A stretch of 64,000 bases of DNA from JACCZX01 sp963786295 (GTDB lineage: Bacteria; Pseudomonadota; Gammaproteobacteria; Burkholderiales; Burkholderiaceae_F): contig CAWAYV010000022.1 in the NCBI GenBank assembly GCA_963786295.1, positions 1 through 64,000 of the forward strand, given 5' to 3'. A model generated the notes under the pieces. It did no database searches. It was not told where the DNA came from and saw nothing but the letters and a program-made list of their open reading frames with translations. This document shows, piece after piece, positions 38,476 through 47,548 of this stretch (position 1 is its first letter; every line of letters begins with the position of its first letter). Made by a program: the position numbers and the translations under genes.

Positions 38476-40218
38476 ATGGCATCCCCACAAACTCAAACCA
38501 GCAGCAAAAACAAAGGCTTCATTAGCAAACAAGGTAACGAATCTTTCGGCAGCGAATCTTTTGCCGCCCTGTTCGAAGAAAGCCTGAATCGGCAGGAGAT
38601 GAAGCAGGGCGAAGTGATCACCGCCGAGGTGATCAGGGTTGACTACAACTTTGTCGTGGTCAACGCCGGCCTTAAATCCGAGGCCTACATTCCCCTCGAA
38701 GAATTCAAGAACGATAACGGCGAGCTGGATGTGAAGCCCGGCGATTTCGTGTCGGTCGCGATCGAGTCGCTCGAGAACGGCTATGGCGACACTATTTTGT
38801 CGCGTGACAAGGCCAAGCGCTTGTCGGCCTGGATGAACCTGGAAAAGGCGCTTGAATCAGCCGAGCTTGTCGCCGGCACGATTACCGGCAAGGTCAAGGG
38901 CGGGCTGACCGTGATGATCAATGGCATCCGCGCATTCTTGCCTGGCTCACTGGTCGACACGCGGCCGGTGAAGGACACGACGCCGTTCGAGGGCAAGACG
39001 ATGGACTTCAAGGTCATCAAGCTCGATCGCAAGCGCAACAACGTCGTCGTTTCACGCCGTGCGGTGGTCGAGGCCAGCATGGGCGAAGAGCGCGCGAAGT
39101 TGCTCGACAACCTGAAAGAAGGCGCGGTCGTCAAGGGTACGGTCAAGAACATCACCGATTACGGTGCGTTCGTTGACTTGGGTGGAATCGATGGCTTGCT
39201 GCACATCACCGATCTCGCATGGCGCCGGGTGCGACATCCGAGCGAGGTCGTGCAAGTCGGACAGGAAATCACCGCCAAAGTTTTGAAATTCGATCAGGAA
39301 AAAAATCGAGTTTCACTCGGCGTGAAGCAGCTCGGTGAAGATCCGTGGGTGGGTCTCGCGCGCCGCTATCCGCAGGGGACACGGCTGTTCGGCAAGATCA
39401 CGAATATCACCGATTACGGTGCGTTCGTCGAAATCGAAGCGGGCATCGAAGGCTTGGTGCACGTGTCCGAAATGGACTGGACCAACAAGAACGTTGACCC
39501 GAAGAAGGTGGTCAACCTCGGCGATGAAGTCGAAGTGATGGTGCTCGAGATCGACGAGGACCGGCGCCGCATCTCGCTCGGCATGAAGCAGTGCAAGCCC
39601 AATCCGTGGGAGGACTTCGCGCAGCAGCACAAGAAGGGCGACAAGGTCGGCGGCGCAATCAAGTCGATTACCGACTTCGGTGTGTTTATCGGGCTTCCAG
39701 GCGGTATCGACGGCCTGGTTCACTTGTCGGACCTGTCGTGGTCGGAGCCCGGCGAAGAAGCCGTGCGTCGCTACAAGAAGGGCGACGAGATCGAAGCGAT
39801 GGTGCTGGCGATCGATACCGAACGCGAGCGCATTTCGCTCGGCGTCAAGCAGATGTCGGGTGATCCGTTTACGAACTTCGCCGCCGGACACGAAAAGGGC
39901 GCGATGGTTGAAGGTACTGTTAAATCGGTCGACGCGAAGGGCGCGGTGATCGATCTCGGCAGTGACGTCGAAGGCTTTCTGCGCGCATCGGAAATCTCAG
40001 CGGATCGCGTCGAAGACGCGCGCAATCATCTGAAGGAAGGTGATGCCGTCAACGCGATGATCATCAATATCGACCGCAAGAACCGCAACATCAACTTGTC
40101 GGTGAAAGCAAAGGACAGCGTCGAAACCGCGGCGACGATGGAGCGGATGCAGTCCGAAGCGCAGACTGGAACGACCAATCTCGGCGCGCTGCTGAAGGCG
40201 AAGCTCGACAACAAATAA
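38476..40218 (+). CDS. rpsA: 30S ribosomal protein S1
   Basis: 580 residues with six S1 RNA-binding repeats: the first around EVIRVDYNFVVVNAGLKSEA, later ones marked by KNITDYGAFVDLGGIDGLLH, ITNITDYGAFVEIEAGIEGL and IKSITDFGVFIGLPGGIDGL. It binds mRNA leaders on the 30S subunit. The ATG at 38476 (MASPQTQTSSKNKGF) is chosen over an upstream ATG at 38419, which adds residues unlike the family. The N-terminus is about 20 residues longer and Ser/Gln/Lys-richer than usual before FAALFEESLNRQEM. Confidence 0.96.
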   Translation: MASPQTQTSSKNKGFISKQGNESFGSESFAALFEESLNRQEMKQGEVITAEVIRVDYNFVVVNAGLKSEAYIPLEEFKNDNGELDVKPGDFVSVAIESLENGYGDTILSRDKAKRLSAWMNLEKALESAELVAGTITGKVKGGLTVMINGIRAFLPGSLVDTRPVKDTTPFEGKTMDFKVIKLDRKRNNVVVSRRAVVEASMGEERAKLLDNLKEGAVVKGTVKNITDYGAFVDLGGIDGLLHITDLAWRRVRHPSEVVQVGQEITAKVLKFDQEKNRVSLGVKQLGEDPWVGLARRYPQGTRLFGKITNITDYGAFVEIEAGIEGLVHVSEMDWTNKNVDPKKVVNLGDEVEVMVLEIDEDRRRISLGMKQCKPNPWEDFAQQHKKGDKVGGAIKSITDFGVFIGLPGGIDGLVHLSDLSWSEPGEEAVRRYKKGDEIEAMVLAIDTERERISLGVKQMSGDPFTNFAAGHEKGAMVEGTVKSVDAKGAVIDLGSDVEGFLRASEISADRVEDARNHLKEGDAVNAMIINIDRKNRNINLSVKAKDSVETAATMERMQSEAQTGTTNLGALLKAKLDNK

Positions 40219-40259
40219 GTTCAGGGGCGCCGGCGCCGTGCGCGCCGGCAACGACTTCC

Positions 40260-40589
40260 ATGAAAACCATGACGAAGTCTGAGCTGATTGCGCGCCTCGC
40301 GGAGCGCAATCCGCGCTTGGTCGCGCGCGATGCTGATGAAGCCGTCAATACGATGCTCGATGCGATGACGGAAGCACTATCGACCGGCCAACGCATTGAG
40401 ATCCGCGGCTTCGGCAGCTTTGCGCTGAACTACAGGCCGCCGCGCGTCGGACGCAATCCGAAGTCGGGTGATCGGGTGCAGGTGCCCGCAAAGCATGTCC
40501 CGCACTTCAAGGCAGGCAAGGAGTTGCGCGAACGGGTCGATGGCCAAGAGCCGAGCGATCTAACCGCGGACGATCAATCGGACGAATAG
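40260..40589 (+). CDS. ihfB: Integration host factor beta subunit
   Basis: DNA-bending protein of the HU/IHF family, about 107-110 residues. MTKSELIARLAERNPRLVA opens the dimerisation helices; RIEIRGFGSFALNYRPPRVG, NPKSGDRVQVPAKHVPHFK and GKELRERVD carry the beta-arms and the intercalating proline region. The ATG at 40269 gives the canonical N-terminus; 40260 adds MKT. It lies next to rpsA as in most proteobacteria and is followed by a terminator. Confidence 0.95.
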   Translation: MKTMTKSELIARLAERNPRLVARDADEAVNTMLDAMTEALSTGQRIEIRGFGSFALNYRPPRVGRNPKSGDRVQVPAKHVPHFKAGKELRERVDGQEPSDLTADDQSDE

Positions 40590-40606
40590 CCAAGATCACG
40601 TGAATG

Positions 40607-40633
40607 GCCGCGATGCGATCGCGGCTTTTTTTT
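40607..40633 (+). terminator. Terminator after ihfB
   Basis: GCCGCGAT (40607-40614) pairs with ATCGCGGC (40618-40625) around GCG, followed by eight T. It is a strong intrinsic terminator between ihfB and lapA. Confidence 0.9.
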
Positions 40634-40683
40634 GCGCGTATTCCCTACAATGAAGTCTCTGTGAATGGCCGAGGGCTCGTCGC

Positions 40684-41016
40684 ATGAAGCTCGCCGCGTG
40701 GTTGCTGAAGTTGGGATTTTTTCTGCTGGTTCTATGGTTCGCCCTGAGGAACACAACGCCAGTGCCGGTACGCTTTAGCTCGGAGCTCGCCTGGGACGTT
40801 CCGCTGATCGTGGTGATGCTGGTGTGCGTGGCTCTCGGCGCGTTGCTCGGTGCACTGGCGCTATCGTTGCCGATCTACAAGATGCGTCGCGAAGTGGCGC
40901 AGCTCAGGCGGTTAAGCCCGTTACCGTCGACCTCCGAGTCTTCGGCCGAACGTATGGCGAACGCCGCACGTCAATCGGGTGCGGTCGCTGAATTGGGAAC
41001 CGGCGAACGACCCTGA
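40684..41016 (+). CDS. lapA: LapA-family inner-membrane protein (DUF1049)
   Basis: 110 residues with two membrane helices (LLKLGFFLLVLWFALRN and VPLIVVMLVCVALGALLGAL) and a basic, coiled cytoplasmic end. It is the LapA partner of LapB in control of lipopolysaccharide synthesis. It lies 23 nt upstream of lapB, in the expected order. Intact. Confidence 0.9.
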   Translation: MKLAAWLLKLGFFLLVLWFALRNTTPVPVRFSSELAWDVPLIVVMLVCVALGALLGALALSLPIYKMRREVAQLRRLSPLPSTSESSAERMANAARQSGAVAELGTGERP

Positions 41017-41039
41017 AAGCCGCTGGCGGCGCGCCGAAT

Positions 41040-42221
41040 ATGGAGTTTGAGCTCTGGTATCTACTTGCACTTCCGCTTCTATTTGCAGCCGGCTGGCTTG
41101 CTCGCGGATTTGAATCGCGCGTTCGTGAAACCGACAACGCAGCGTTGCCGCGCTCGTATTTTCGCGGCCTTAATCACCTATTAAACGATCAGCCCGACAA
41201 AGCGATCGATGCGTTCATCGAAGTCGTCAAACTGGATCCCGAAACGATCGAGTTGCATCAGGCGCTCGGCAATCTCTTTCGGCGGCGTGGCGAGTTCGAT
41301 CGTGCCGTCCGAATTCATACCCATTTGCTGAATCGTGCGGACTTGCCGGCGCGGCAACGATCGCAGGCGCTTGATGAGCTGGGCCAGGACTATTTGAAAG
41401 CGGGTCTGCTCGATCGTGCCGAAGACGCGTTCGTGCAACTGTTAGAAGATCGGCACCACCGCTTCGATGCGTTGCGCGCGTTGGTACGCATTTATCAGAC
41501 GGAGCGTGAGTGGCTGAAGGCAGTCGACTGCGCACGTCAACTGGAGCGCGAAGCGGGTGAATCGCATTACGTTGCCATTTCGCATTACTACTGCGAGTTG
41601 GCGAGCGACGCACTGGCACGCAACGCCCTGGACGAAGCGCAGCATGCGATTGATGAAGCGCTGGCGGCCAACCGCAAATCGATTCGCGCGTTGATGTTGG
41701 CCGGCGACATCGCGGCAAAGCGAGGCGAGCCCGATGAAGCACTGCGCCAGTGGCGCCGCGTGGAAGATGCTTCGGCCGAGTATGTGCCGTTGATCGCCGC
41801 GCGAGTAGCTGACACGATGGCTGCGCAGGGGCGCCAGCAGGATGCGTTGAGTTGGCTCGAGCGCGCACTACACGATGCGCCGTCGATCGACCTGCTCGAT
41901 ATCGTCGCGCACCGAGCCACCGCATGGCGCGGCGCCACGGCTGCCGAGGCTTTGATTGCAAAGGAGACGCAGCGGCATCCCTCGTTGCTGGGTTTCGAGC
42001 GGCTGCTCGAAGCCCGAATGGCGATCAACCAGAATAACGGGAAAGACGACGGTGAGCTGCGATTGCTCAGTTCGCTGTTGAGCAATCACACGCAAAAGCT
42101 TGCGCGCTACCGCTGCAGTAAGTGCGGCTTTCGCGCGCGTGAATTTCACTGGAACTGCCCCGGGTGCACCAATTGGGACAGTTATCCGCCACGTCGCGTC
42201 GAGGAACTGGATGTCGCGTGA
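41040..42221 (+). CDS. lapB: LPS assembly protein LapB (YciM)
   Basis: 393 residues. An N-terminal membrane anchor (LWYLLALPLLFAAGWLARGF) is followed by a TPR array (for example AIDAFIEVVKLDPETIELHQ, AEDAFVQLLEDRHHRFDAL) and a C-terminal rubredoxin-like zinc knuckle, CSKCGF...WNCPGC. LapB links LPS synthesis to FtsH degradation of LpxC; all three parts needed for this are present. Its last codons overlap the start of an intergenic repeat element. Confidence 0.93.
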   Translation: MEFELWYLLALPLLFAAGWLARGFESRVRETDNAALPRSYFRGLNHLLNDQPDKAIDAFIEVVKLDPETIELHQALGNLFRRRGEFDRAVRIHTHLLNRADLPARQRSQALDELGQDYLKAGLLDRAEDAFVQLLEDRHHRFDALRALVRIYQTEREWLKAVDCARQLEREAGESHYVAISHYYCELASDALARNALDEAQHAIDEALAANRKSIRALMLAGDIAAKRGEPDEALRQWRRVEDASAEYVPLIAARVADTMAAQGRQQDALSWLERALHDAPSIDLLDIVAHRATAWRGATAAEALIAKETQRHPSLLGFERLLEARMAINQNNGKDDGELRLLSSLLSNHTQKLARYRCSKCGFRAREFHWNCPGCTNWDSYPPRRVEELDVA

Positions 42222-42292
42222 GCCCTCCGCCCGGCCGCCCGAAGGAGGGCTGAGCCCGCTCGGCGAGACGGCGCGTAGCGCCAGGGTGCACC
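42210..42292 (+). repeat. GC-rich intergenic repeat element (copy A)
   Basis: Between lapB and cysM; AGCCCTCC pairs with GGAGGGCT across the element. In one frame it reads MSREPSARPPEGGLSPLGE, resembling the 'MSAGPP...' pseudo-peptides produced by palindromic repeats of Burkholderiales. Relationship to copies B and C (62800, 63682) is weaker than theirs to each other. Confidence 0.45.
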
Positions 42293-43213
42293 ATGATTGC
42301 GGCGGGCGGCAGGTTTCGCACGATCGAACAAACGATCGGCAATACACCGCTGGTGCGGCTGCAGCGCATCGCTGCAGCCGACAACGCTCGGCGCAACAAC
42401 GTCATCCTCGGCAAACTCGAGGGCAACAATCCGGGCGGATCGGTCAAGGATCGACCCGCGTGGTCGATGATCATACGGGCGGAAGAACGTGGATTAATTC
42501 GGCGCGGTGATCGATTGATCGAGGCTACCAGCGGTAACACGGGCATCGCACTGGCGATGATCGCCGCGATGACGGGCTATCGCATGACGCTGATCATGCC
42601 GGATAACCTGAGCTTCGAACGCCGCTCGAGCATGCGCGCCTACGGGGCGGAACTGCTGCTTACGCCATCGGATAAAGGCGGCATGGAATACGCGCGCGAT
42701 CTTGCGCTCGAAATGCAGGCACGCGGCGAAGGCGTTGTGCTCGATCAGTTTGCCAATGCGGACAATCCGCGCGTGCACTACGAGACGACCGGCCCTGAAG
42801 TTTGGCGCGACACCGACGGCCGCATCACGCACTTCGTCAGCGCGATGGGAACGACCGGAACCATTATGGGCGTGTCGCGTTACCTGAAGGAAAAGAATCC
42901 GGCGATTCAGATCATCGGCGCGCAACCGGCGGAAGGCTCACAAATTCCCGGCATTCGTAAATGGCCCGAAAAATATCTGCCGAAGATCTACGATCCGTCA
43001 CGCGTCGATCGGATCGAGTCGGTAACGCAAGCGGACGCCGAAGCCGCGACGCGGCAACTGGCGGCCGAAGAGGGCATCTTCAGTGGCATCTCCTCCGGCG
43101 GCGCCTGTGCGATCGCACAGCGTATTGCGGCCGAAGTTGAGGGCGCGACAATCGTCTTTATTGTGTGTGATCGCGGCGATCGCTATTTATCGACGGGAGT
43201 TTTCCCCGGCTGA
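42293..43213 (+). CDS. cysM: Cysteine synthase B (O-acetylserine sulfhydrylase)
   Basis: 306 residues, PLP fold type II. TIEQTIGNTPLVRLQRIAA, the PLP lysine in NPGGSVKDRPAWSM (about residue 48), the substrate loop EATSGNTGIALAMIAA and the phosphate-binding SAMGTTGTIMGVSRYL are all present. The GIRKWPEKYLPKIYDPSRVD segment separates CysM from CysK. It makes cysteine from O-acetylserine with sulfide or thiosulfate. Placement after lapB is common in Burkholderiales. Intact. Confidence 0.94.
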   Translation: MIAAGGRFRTIEQTIGNTPLVRLQRIAAADNARRNNVILGKLEGNNPGGSVKDRPAWSMIIRAEERGLIRRGDRLIEATSGNTGIALAMIAAMTGYRMTLIMPDNLSFERRSSMRAYGAELLLTPSDKGGMEYARDLALEMQARGEGVVLDQFANADNPRVHYETTGPEVWRDTDGRITHFVSAMGTTGTIMGVSRYLKEKNPAIQIIGAQPAEGSQIPGIRKWPEKYLPKIYDPSRVDRIESVTQADAEAATRQLAAEEGIFSGISSGGACAIAQRIAAEVEGATIVFIVCDRGDRYLSTGVFPG

Positions 43214-43253
43214 ACACTAGTCTGCCAAGCGGCAACTTCCGTCGCATGCGATC

Positions 43254-44778
43254 TCAGGCCACAGCAACGGGGATCTTGCCGATCTTCTGTTGCCACTCGC
43301 GCGGGCCGGTGTGATGCACCGAGGTGCCGTCGGCACTGACGGCGACTGTGACCGGCATATCTCGTACGTCAAACTCGTAAATCGCTTCCATGCCGAGATC
43401 CGCAAATGCGATGACCCGCGCGCTCTTGATGGCCTTGGCGACCAGATAAGCGGCGCCTCCGACCGCCATCAAGTACGCACTCTTGTGTTTGCGTATTGCT
43501 TCGATCGCGACCGGGCCACGCTCTGCCTTGCCGATCATTGCGATCAGCCCAGTTTGCGCCAGCATCATCTCGGTGAACTTGTCCATGCGCGTCGAGGTGG
43601 TCGGCCCTGCGGGCCCGACGACTTCATTGCGCACCGGATTGACCGGCCCGACGTAGTAGATCACGCGATTGGTGAAGTCGACCGGCAGCGTTCTCACTTT
43701 TCGCCAGCATGTCGGCGATGCGCTTATGCGCTGCATCGCGGCCCGTCAACATGCGGCCATTGAGCAGCAGCGTCTGTCCCGGCGCCCATGATGCGACTTC
43801 CTCTTTCGTCAAGGTGTCGAGATTGACGCGGGTGCTGCGGTTGTAGTCCGGTTGCCAGTTCACATCGGGCCACAGATCGAGCGATGGCGGCTCGATGTAG
43901 GCGGGCCCTGAACCGTCGAGCACGAAGTGCGCGTGCCGTGTTGCTGCGCAATTCGGAATCATCGCGACCGGCTTGCCGACCGCGTGCGTCGGATACATCT
44001 TGATCTTGACGTCGAGCACGGTGGTCAACCCGCCCAAACCCTGTGCGCCGATGCCGAGCGCGTTCACCTTGTCGTGCAGCTCGACCCGCAGTTTCTCCAA
44101 GTCCGTGCGCGGCCCGCGCTGCTTCAAGTCGAACATGTCGATGTCGTCCATCAACGCTTCCTTCGCGAGCAGCATCGCTTTTTCTGCGGTGCCGCCAATA
44201 CCGATCCCCAGCATTCCAGGTGGGCACCAACCGGCGCCCATCGTCGGCACCGTTTTCAGCACCCAGTCGACGATTGAATCACTCGGGTTGAGCATCACAA
44301 ACTTGCTCTTGTTTTCCGAGCCGCCACCCTTTGCGGCCACCGTCACGTCCACCTTGTCGCCGGCTACGAGCTGAATGTTGATCACGGCCGGCGTGTTGTC
44401 GCCGGTGTTTTTGCGAGCGAACTCCGGTGGATCGACGATCGACGCGCGCAGCAGGTTGTCCGGATGGTTATAGCCGCGGCGCACGCCTTCGTTGACGGCA
44501 TCTTCGAGCGAGCCGGTGAAGCCATCCCAGCGCACGTTCATACCGATCTTCAGAAACACATTGACGATGCCGGTGTCCTGGCAAATCGGCCGCTTGCCTT
44601 CGGCGCACATGCGCGAGTTCGTCAGAATCTGGGCGATCGCGTCTTTCGCTGCTGCGCTTTGTTCGCCTTCGTACGCACGCGAAAGATGACTGATGTAATC
44701 GGCCGGGTGGTAGTAGCTGATGTACTGCAGCGCGGCGGCAATACTTTCGACCAAGTCGGCTTGGCGAACGTTCGTCAT
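43254..44778 (-). CDS. fumA: Fumarate hydratase, class I (frame broken once)
   Basis: Iron-sulfur fumarase with fused alpha and beta domains, about 507 residues; interconverts fumarate and malate in the TCA cycle. The three cluster cysteines are in KRPICQDTGIVN, GAGWCPPGMLG and MIPNCAATRH. One frame change near 43697 separates the alpha domain (ending MLAK) from the beta domain, which has VIYYVGPVNPVRNEVVGPAG and GPTTSTRMDKFTEMML. The frames agree in length on either side, so one indel explains it. It is convergent with cysM (40 nt between the stops). Confidence 0.92.
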
Positions 44779-45167
44779 CAGTGCTCTCGCGCTCTGCCAG
44801 CACCGATCAGGATTGCAGCCAGCGCGATGCGAAAATCAGCCGCGGTACGAGCGGGATTGGGCGCGCAGCGGCGCGCTCTAGATCGGTGGCGGACATAAGG
44901 GAATTGGGCGTGGGAGAATCGAAATTCTATCCGGCGCGCCAATTGCTCACCCATCGCCGCTATTGAGTGGCGAACGGCCGCCCTCATATCCGAGACTGGC
45001 CGAACCCGGCTGGATTGGGCCGGTCCAAGGCCTTGATCTGCCGGGAAAATGCGCGCAGGCAGCGCTGGGGAAAACGATGTAGCGTGGTTGAAAACTGCGG
45101 ATGTTCTACTGGCGCGGCCTGCCAGGTCCGTCAACCGATTTTTATCACTCTCTGTGGAGAAGACTTT
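44779..45167. other. Divergent intergenic region fumA / htpX (no gene seen)
   Basis: 389 bp between the fumA and htpX start codons. An open frame continues upstream of htpX to 44967, but its translation is Arg/Cys-rich and unlike HtpX. I found no convincing heat-shock promoter, RNA gene or palindrome by eye. It should hold both promoters. Confidence 0.5.
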
Positions 45168-46058
45168 ATGAAACGTATCGCTCTGTTCGTCCTGACGAAC
45201 CTTGCGATTATGGCCGTCCTGGTGCTGTTCCTGACCGTGCTGTCTTCGGTGTTCGGGATCAACTTCAACCTGGGCGGACAAACGCTAAACATCGGCAGCC
45301 TGGCGATCTTTTCGCTGGTCGTCGGCTTCACCGGCGCGTTCATTTCGCTGTTGCTGTCGAAGCCGATGGCGAAATGGTCGACCGGGGCGCAGGTCATCAG
45401 CCAGCCGTCCAACGCAATGGAATCGTGGCTGGTCGGCGCGGTCCAGCGACATGCAGAAAAAGCCGGCATCGGCATGCCCGAAGTGGCGATTTTTGAAGGC
45501 GAGCCGAATGCGTTTGCGACCGGTGCGTTCAAGAACAGCGCGCTCGTAGCCGTGTCGACCGGGTTGTTGCAATCGATGAGCAAGGACGAGGTCGAGGCCG
45601 TACTGGGCCACGAGGTCTCGCACATCGCCAATGGCGACATGGTGACGATGACCCTGTTGCAAGGCGTGATGAACACGTTCGTCGTGTTCGCATCGCGCGT
45701 GATCGGCTACGTCGTTGACCGTATGGTGCTGCGTAACGAAAGCGACGCGCCGGGTATCGGCTACTACCTGACGACGATCGTGCTCGACATCGCGCTCGGC
45801 TTCTTGGCAGCGATCGTGGTGGCGTGGTTCTCGCGCCGACGCGAATTCCGTGCGGACGCCGGCGCTGCTGCGCTGATGGGCAGCAATCGTCCGATGATCA
45901 ACGCACTGGCGCGACTGGGCGGACAAGACCCGGGTCAGTTGCCGCAGCAGGTGCAAACGTTCGGCATTAACGGACGTCCGAGCGGAATGCTGGCGTTGTT
46001 CTCCAGCCATCCGCCGATCGAGGAACGGATCGCGGCGCTGCAGTCGGCCGGCCGATAA
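45168..46058 (+). CDS. htpX: Membrane zinc protease HtpX
   Basis: 296 residues of the M48 peptidase family. Two N-terminal helices (IALFVLTNLAIMAVLVLFLT and LAIFSLVVGFTGAFISLLLS), then the zinc site VLGHEVSHIANGD, two more helices and the third ligand in RRREFRADAGAA. It degrades misfolded inner-membrane proteins, alongside FtsH. GGAGA lies before the ATG at 45168; that start matches the E. coli protein. Followed by a strong terminator. Intact. Confidence 0.96.
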   Translation: MKRIALFVLTNLAIMAVLVLFLTVLSSVFGINFNLGGQTLNIGSLAIFSLVVGFTGAFISLLLSKPMAKWSTGAQVISQPSNAMESWLVGAVQRHAEKAGIGMPEVAIFEGEPNAFATGAFKNSALVAVSTGLLQSMSKDEVEAVLGHEVSHIANGDMVTMTLLQGVMNTFVVFASRVIGYVVDRMVLRNESDAPGIGYYLTTIVLDIALGFLAAIVVAWFSRRREFRADAGAAALMGSNRPMINALARLGGQDPGQLPQQVQTFGINGRPSGMLALFSSHPPIEERIAALQSAGR

Positions 46059-46083
46059 GCCGACTGCCGATTGCGAGTAAATC

Positions 46084-46111
46084 AAGGCCGGGAACTCCCG
46101 GCCTTTTTTTA
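46084..46111. terminator. Terminator between htpX and MATE gene
   Basis: AAGGCCGGG (46084-46092) and CCCGGCCTT (46097-46105) around AACT, followed by T7 on the plus strand. It serves htpX and, being symmetric, may also stop the convergent MATE transcript. Confidence 0.9.
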
Positions 46112-47548
46112 CGCGCGCTGTGCAGCCTTGCGTGACACGACGGCGGCTAGCCATGCCAGCGAGATCGCTGCGATGCCGAGAGCGACGGTCGCGGCCTCCC
46201 AGAAGCCGAGCGCACCGCGCGGTGGACCCAGCGGCGTGTCGTAGAAGCCGATCCAGTAGCCGCCAATCAGTCCGACGCCCCATAGAGAAACGCCGTAGAT
46301 CACCATTGGCCAAAACGTGTTCTTGTAACCGCGGAGTGCGAATCCGCTGATTCCTTGGCCTGCATCGAAGACGTGGAAAACTGCCATCCAGCCGATCAAT
46401 GACAGCGCGACCGCGCTGACTGCGGCGTCGATCGTGTACAACGCGACGAGCGGTTCACGCAGCAGCCACACCAGGACCGCGGCCACCAGCGCGATGCCGA
46501 TCGACAGTCGAAATCCGCGCAGAGCGGCGACACGGGCGACGCGCGGAGCACCGGCACCGAGCGATTGCGCGACGAGCACGCTGGTCGCGATACCGAGCGC
46601 GAGCGGAACCATGAACAAGATCGCGGCCACGTTGGCGACCACTTGATGGCCGGCCACCGACGCAGTTCCCAGGCGTGCAATCAACACCGCCATGAACGTG
46701 AACGACGTCACCTCGAAAACTACCGACAAGCCGATCGGAACGCCGAGCTTCAGCAGATCGCGCTGACTCGCCCAACGCGGAAGGTGAATGCCGTCGCTGT
46801 GAAAGCGCCGGAAAAAGGGATCGAGCCGCCACACACCGACGCTCAACGCCAGCGTGATCCACGCCAGCACTGCGGTCGCAACGCCTGCGCCGGCGCCGCC
46901 CATCGGCGGAATCGGCCCCGCGCCCAACATGAATACTGCGTTCAGCGGGACCTTAAGTGCCAGCGCAAATACGTTGATCATCATCGTGATCTTTGGGCGC
47001 GAAACTGCTGCGTTCAACGCTACGAACGCGCGCGACGCCAAGGCCGCGGGCAGGCCGAAGGCGATTGCGTGCAGGTACGTCGTTGCGATCGATGCAACAT
47101 CCGCATTGACACGCGCGAATCCGAGCCAGTCGTCGGTCGCGAGAACGATCGGCAGGCCGGCGATCGCCAAGAAAAGCGAAAGCCACAGCGCTTGCTGCAG
47201 ATCGTCGCCGATCGCGCGCCAGCGTTGCGCTCCGAAGTGATGGCCGGCAATCGGCGATAGCGCTTGCAGCACGCCCATTAGCCCGATGTAGACCGAAACG
47301 TAGATGCTCGAGCCGACCGCCACCGCCGCCAAATCGGTCGCCGACAATCGGCCGGCCATGATCGTGTCGATCGTGCCGTTACCGACAACCGCAAGGTTGG
47401 CGATAAAAAGCGGCCACCCGAGTTTGACAAAGGCCCGGGTCGAAGTGTCGGGAGCGCTGCGCTGCTCTGTCTGCTGTAGATCGTGTGGGTGACGTGGTGC
47501 GGGCTCGGTACCGTCGTCAGTCGCAGCCCGCCGCGGCGCGTGCGTCAT
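46109..47548 (-). CDS. MATE-family multidrug/metabolite exporter (NorM-like)
   Basis: About 479 residues with twelve hydrophobic segments in two homologous halves. LGWPLFIANLAVVGNGTIDT then IMAGRLSATDLAAVAVGSSI in the first, and LLKLGVPIGLSVVFEVTSFT followed by GTASVAGHQVVANVAAILFM in the second, are typical of NorM-type cation-coupled exporters. The N-terminal 35 residues are polar and His/Arg/Pro rich. The ATG at 47548 overlaps the stop of the upstream transferase gene (ATGA), so both are one translational unit. The substrate is unknown. Confidence 0.88.
   Translation of the reverse strand: MTHAPRRAATDDGTEPAPRHPHDLQQTEQRSAPDTSTRAFVKLGWPLFIANLAVVGNGTIDTIMAGRLSATDLAAVAVGSSIYVSVYIGLMGVLQALSPIAGHHFGAQRWRAIGDDLQQALWLSLFLAIAGLPIVLATDDWLGFARVNADVASIATTYLHAIAFGLPAALASRAFVALNAAVSRPKITMMINVFALALKVPLNAVFMLGAGPIPPMGGAGAGVATAVLAWITLALSVGVWRLDPFFRRFHSDGIHLPRWASQRDLLKLGVPIGLSVVFEVTSFTFMAVLIARLGTASVAGHQVVANVAAILFMVPLALGIATSVLVAQSLGAGAPRVARVAALRGFRLSIGIALVAAVLVWLLREPLVALYTIDAAVSAVALSLIGWMAVFHVFDAGQGISGFALRGYKNTFWPMVIYGVSLWGVGLIGGYWIGFYDTPLGPPRGALGFWEAATVALGIAAISLAWLAAVVSRKAAQRA

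Noticed and set aside
44967..45167. 67-codon N-terminal extension of HtpX
   Set aside because: The extension is Arg/Cys/Trp-rich and hydrophilic, unlike the family, and a good ribosome-binding site precedes the internal ATG at 45168.
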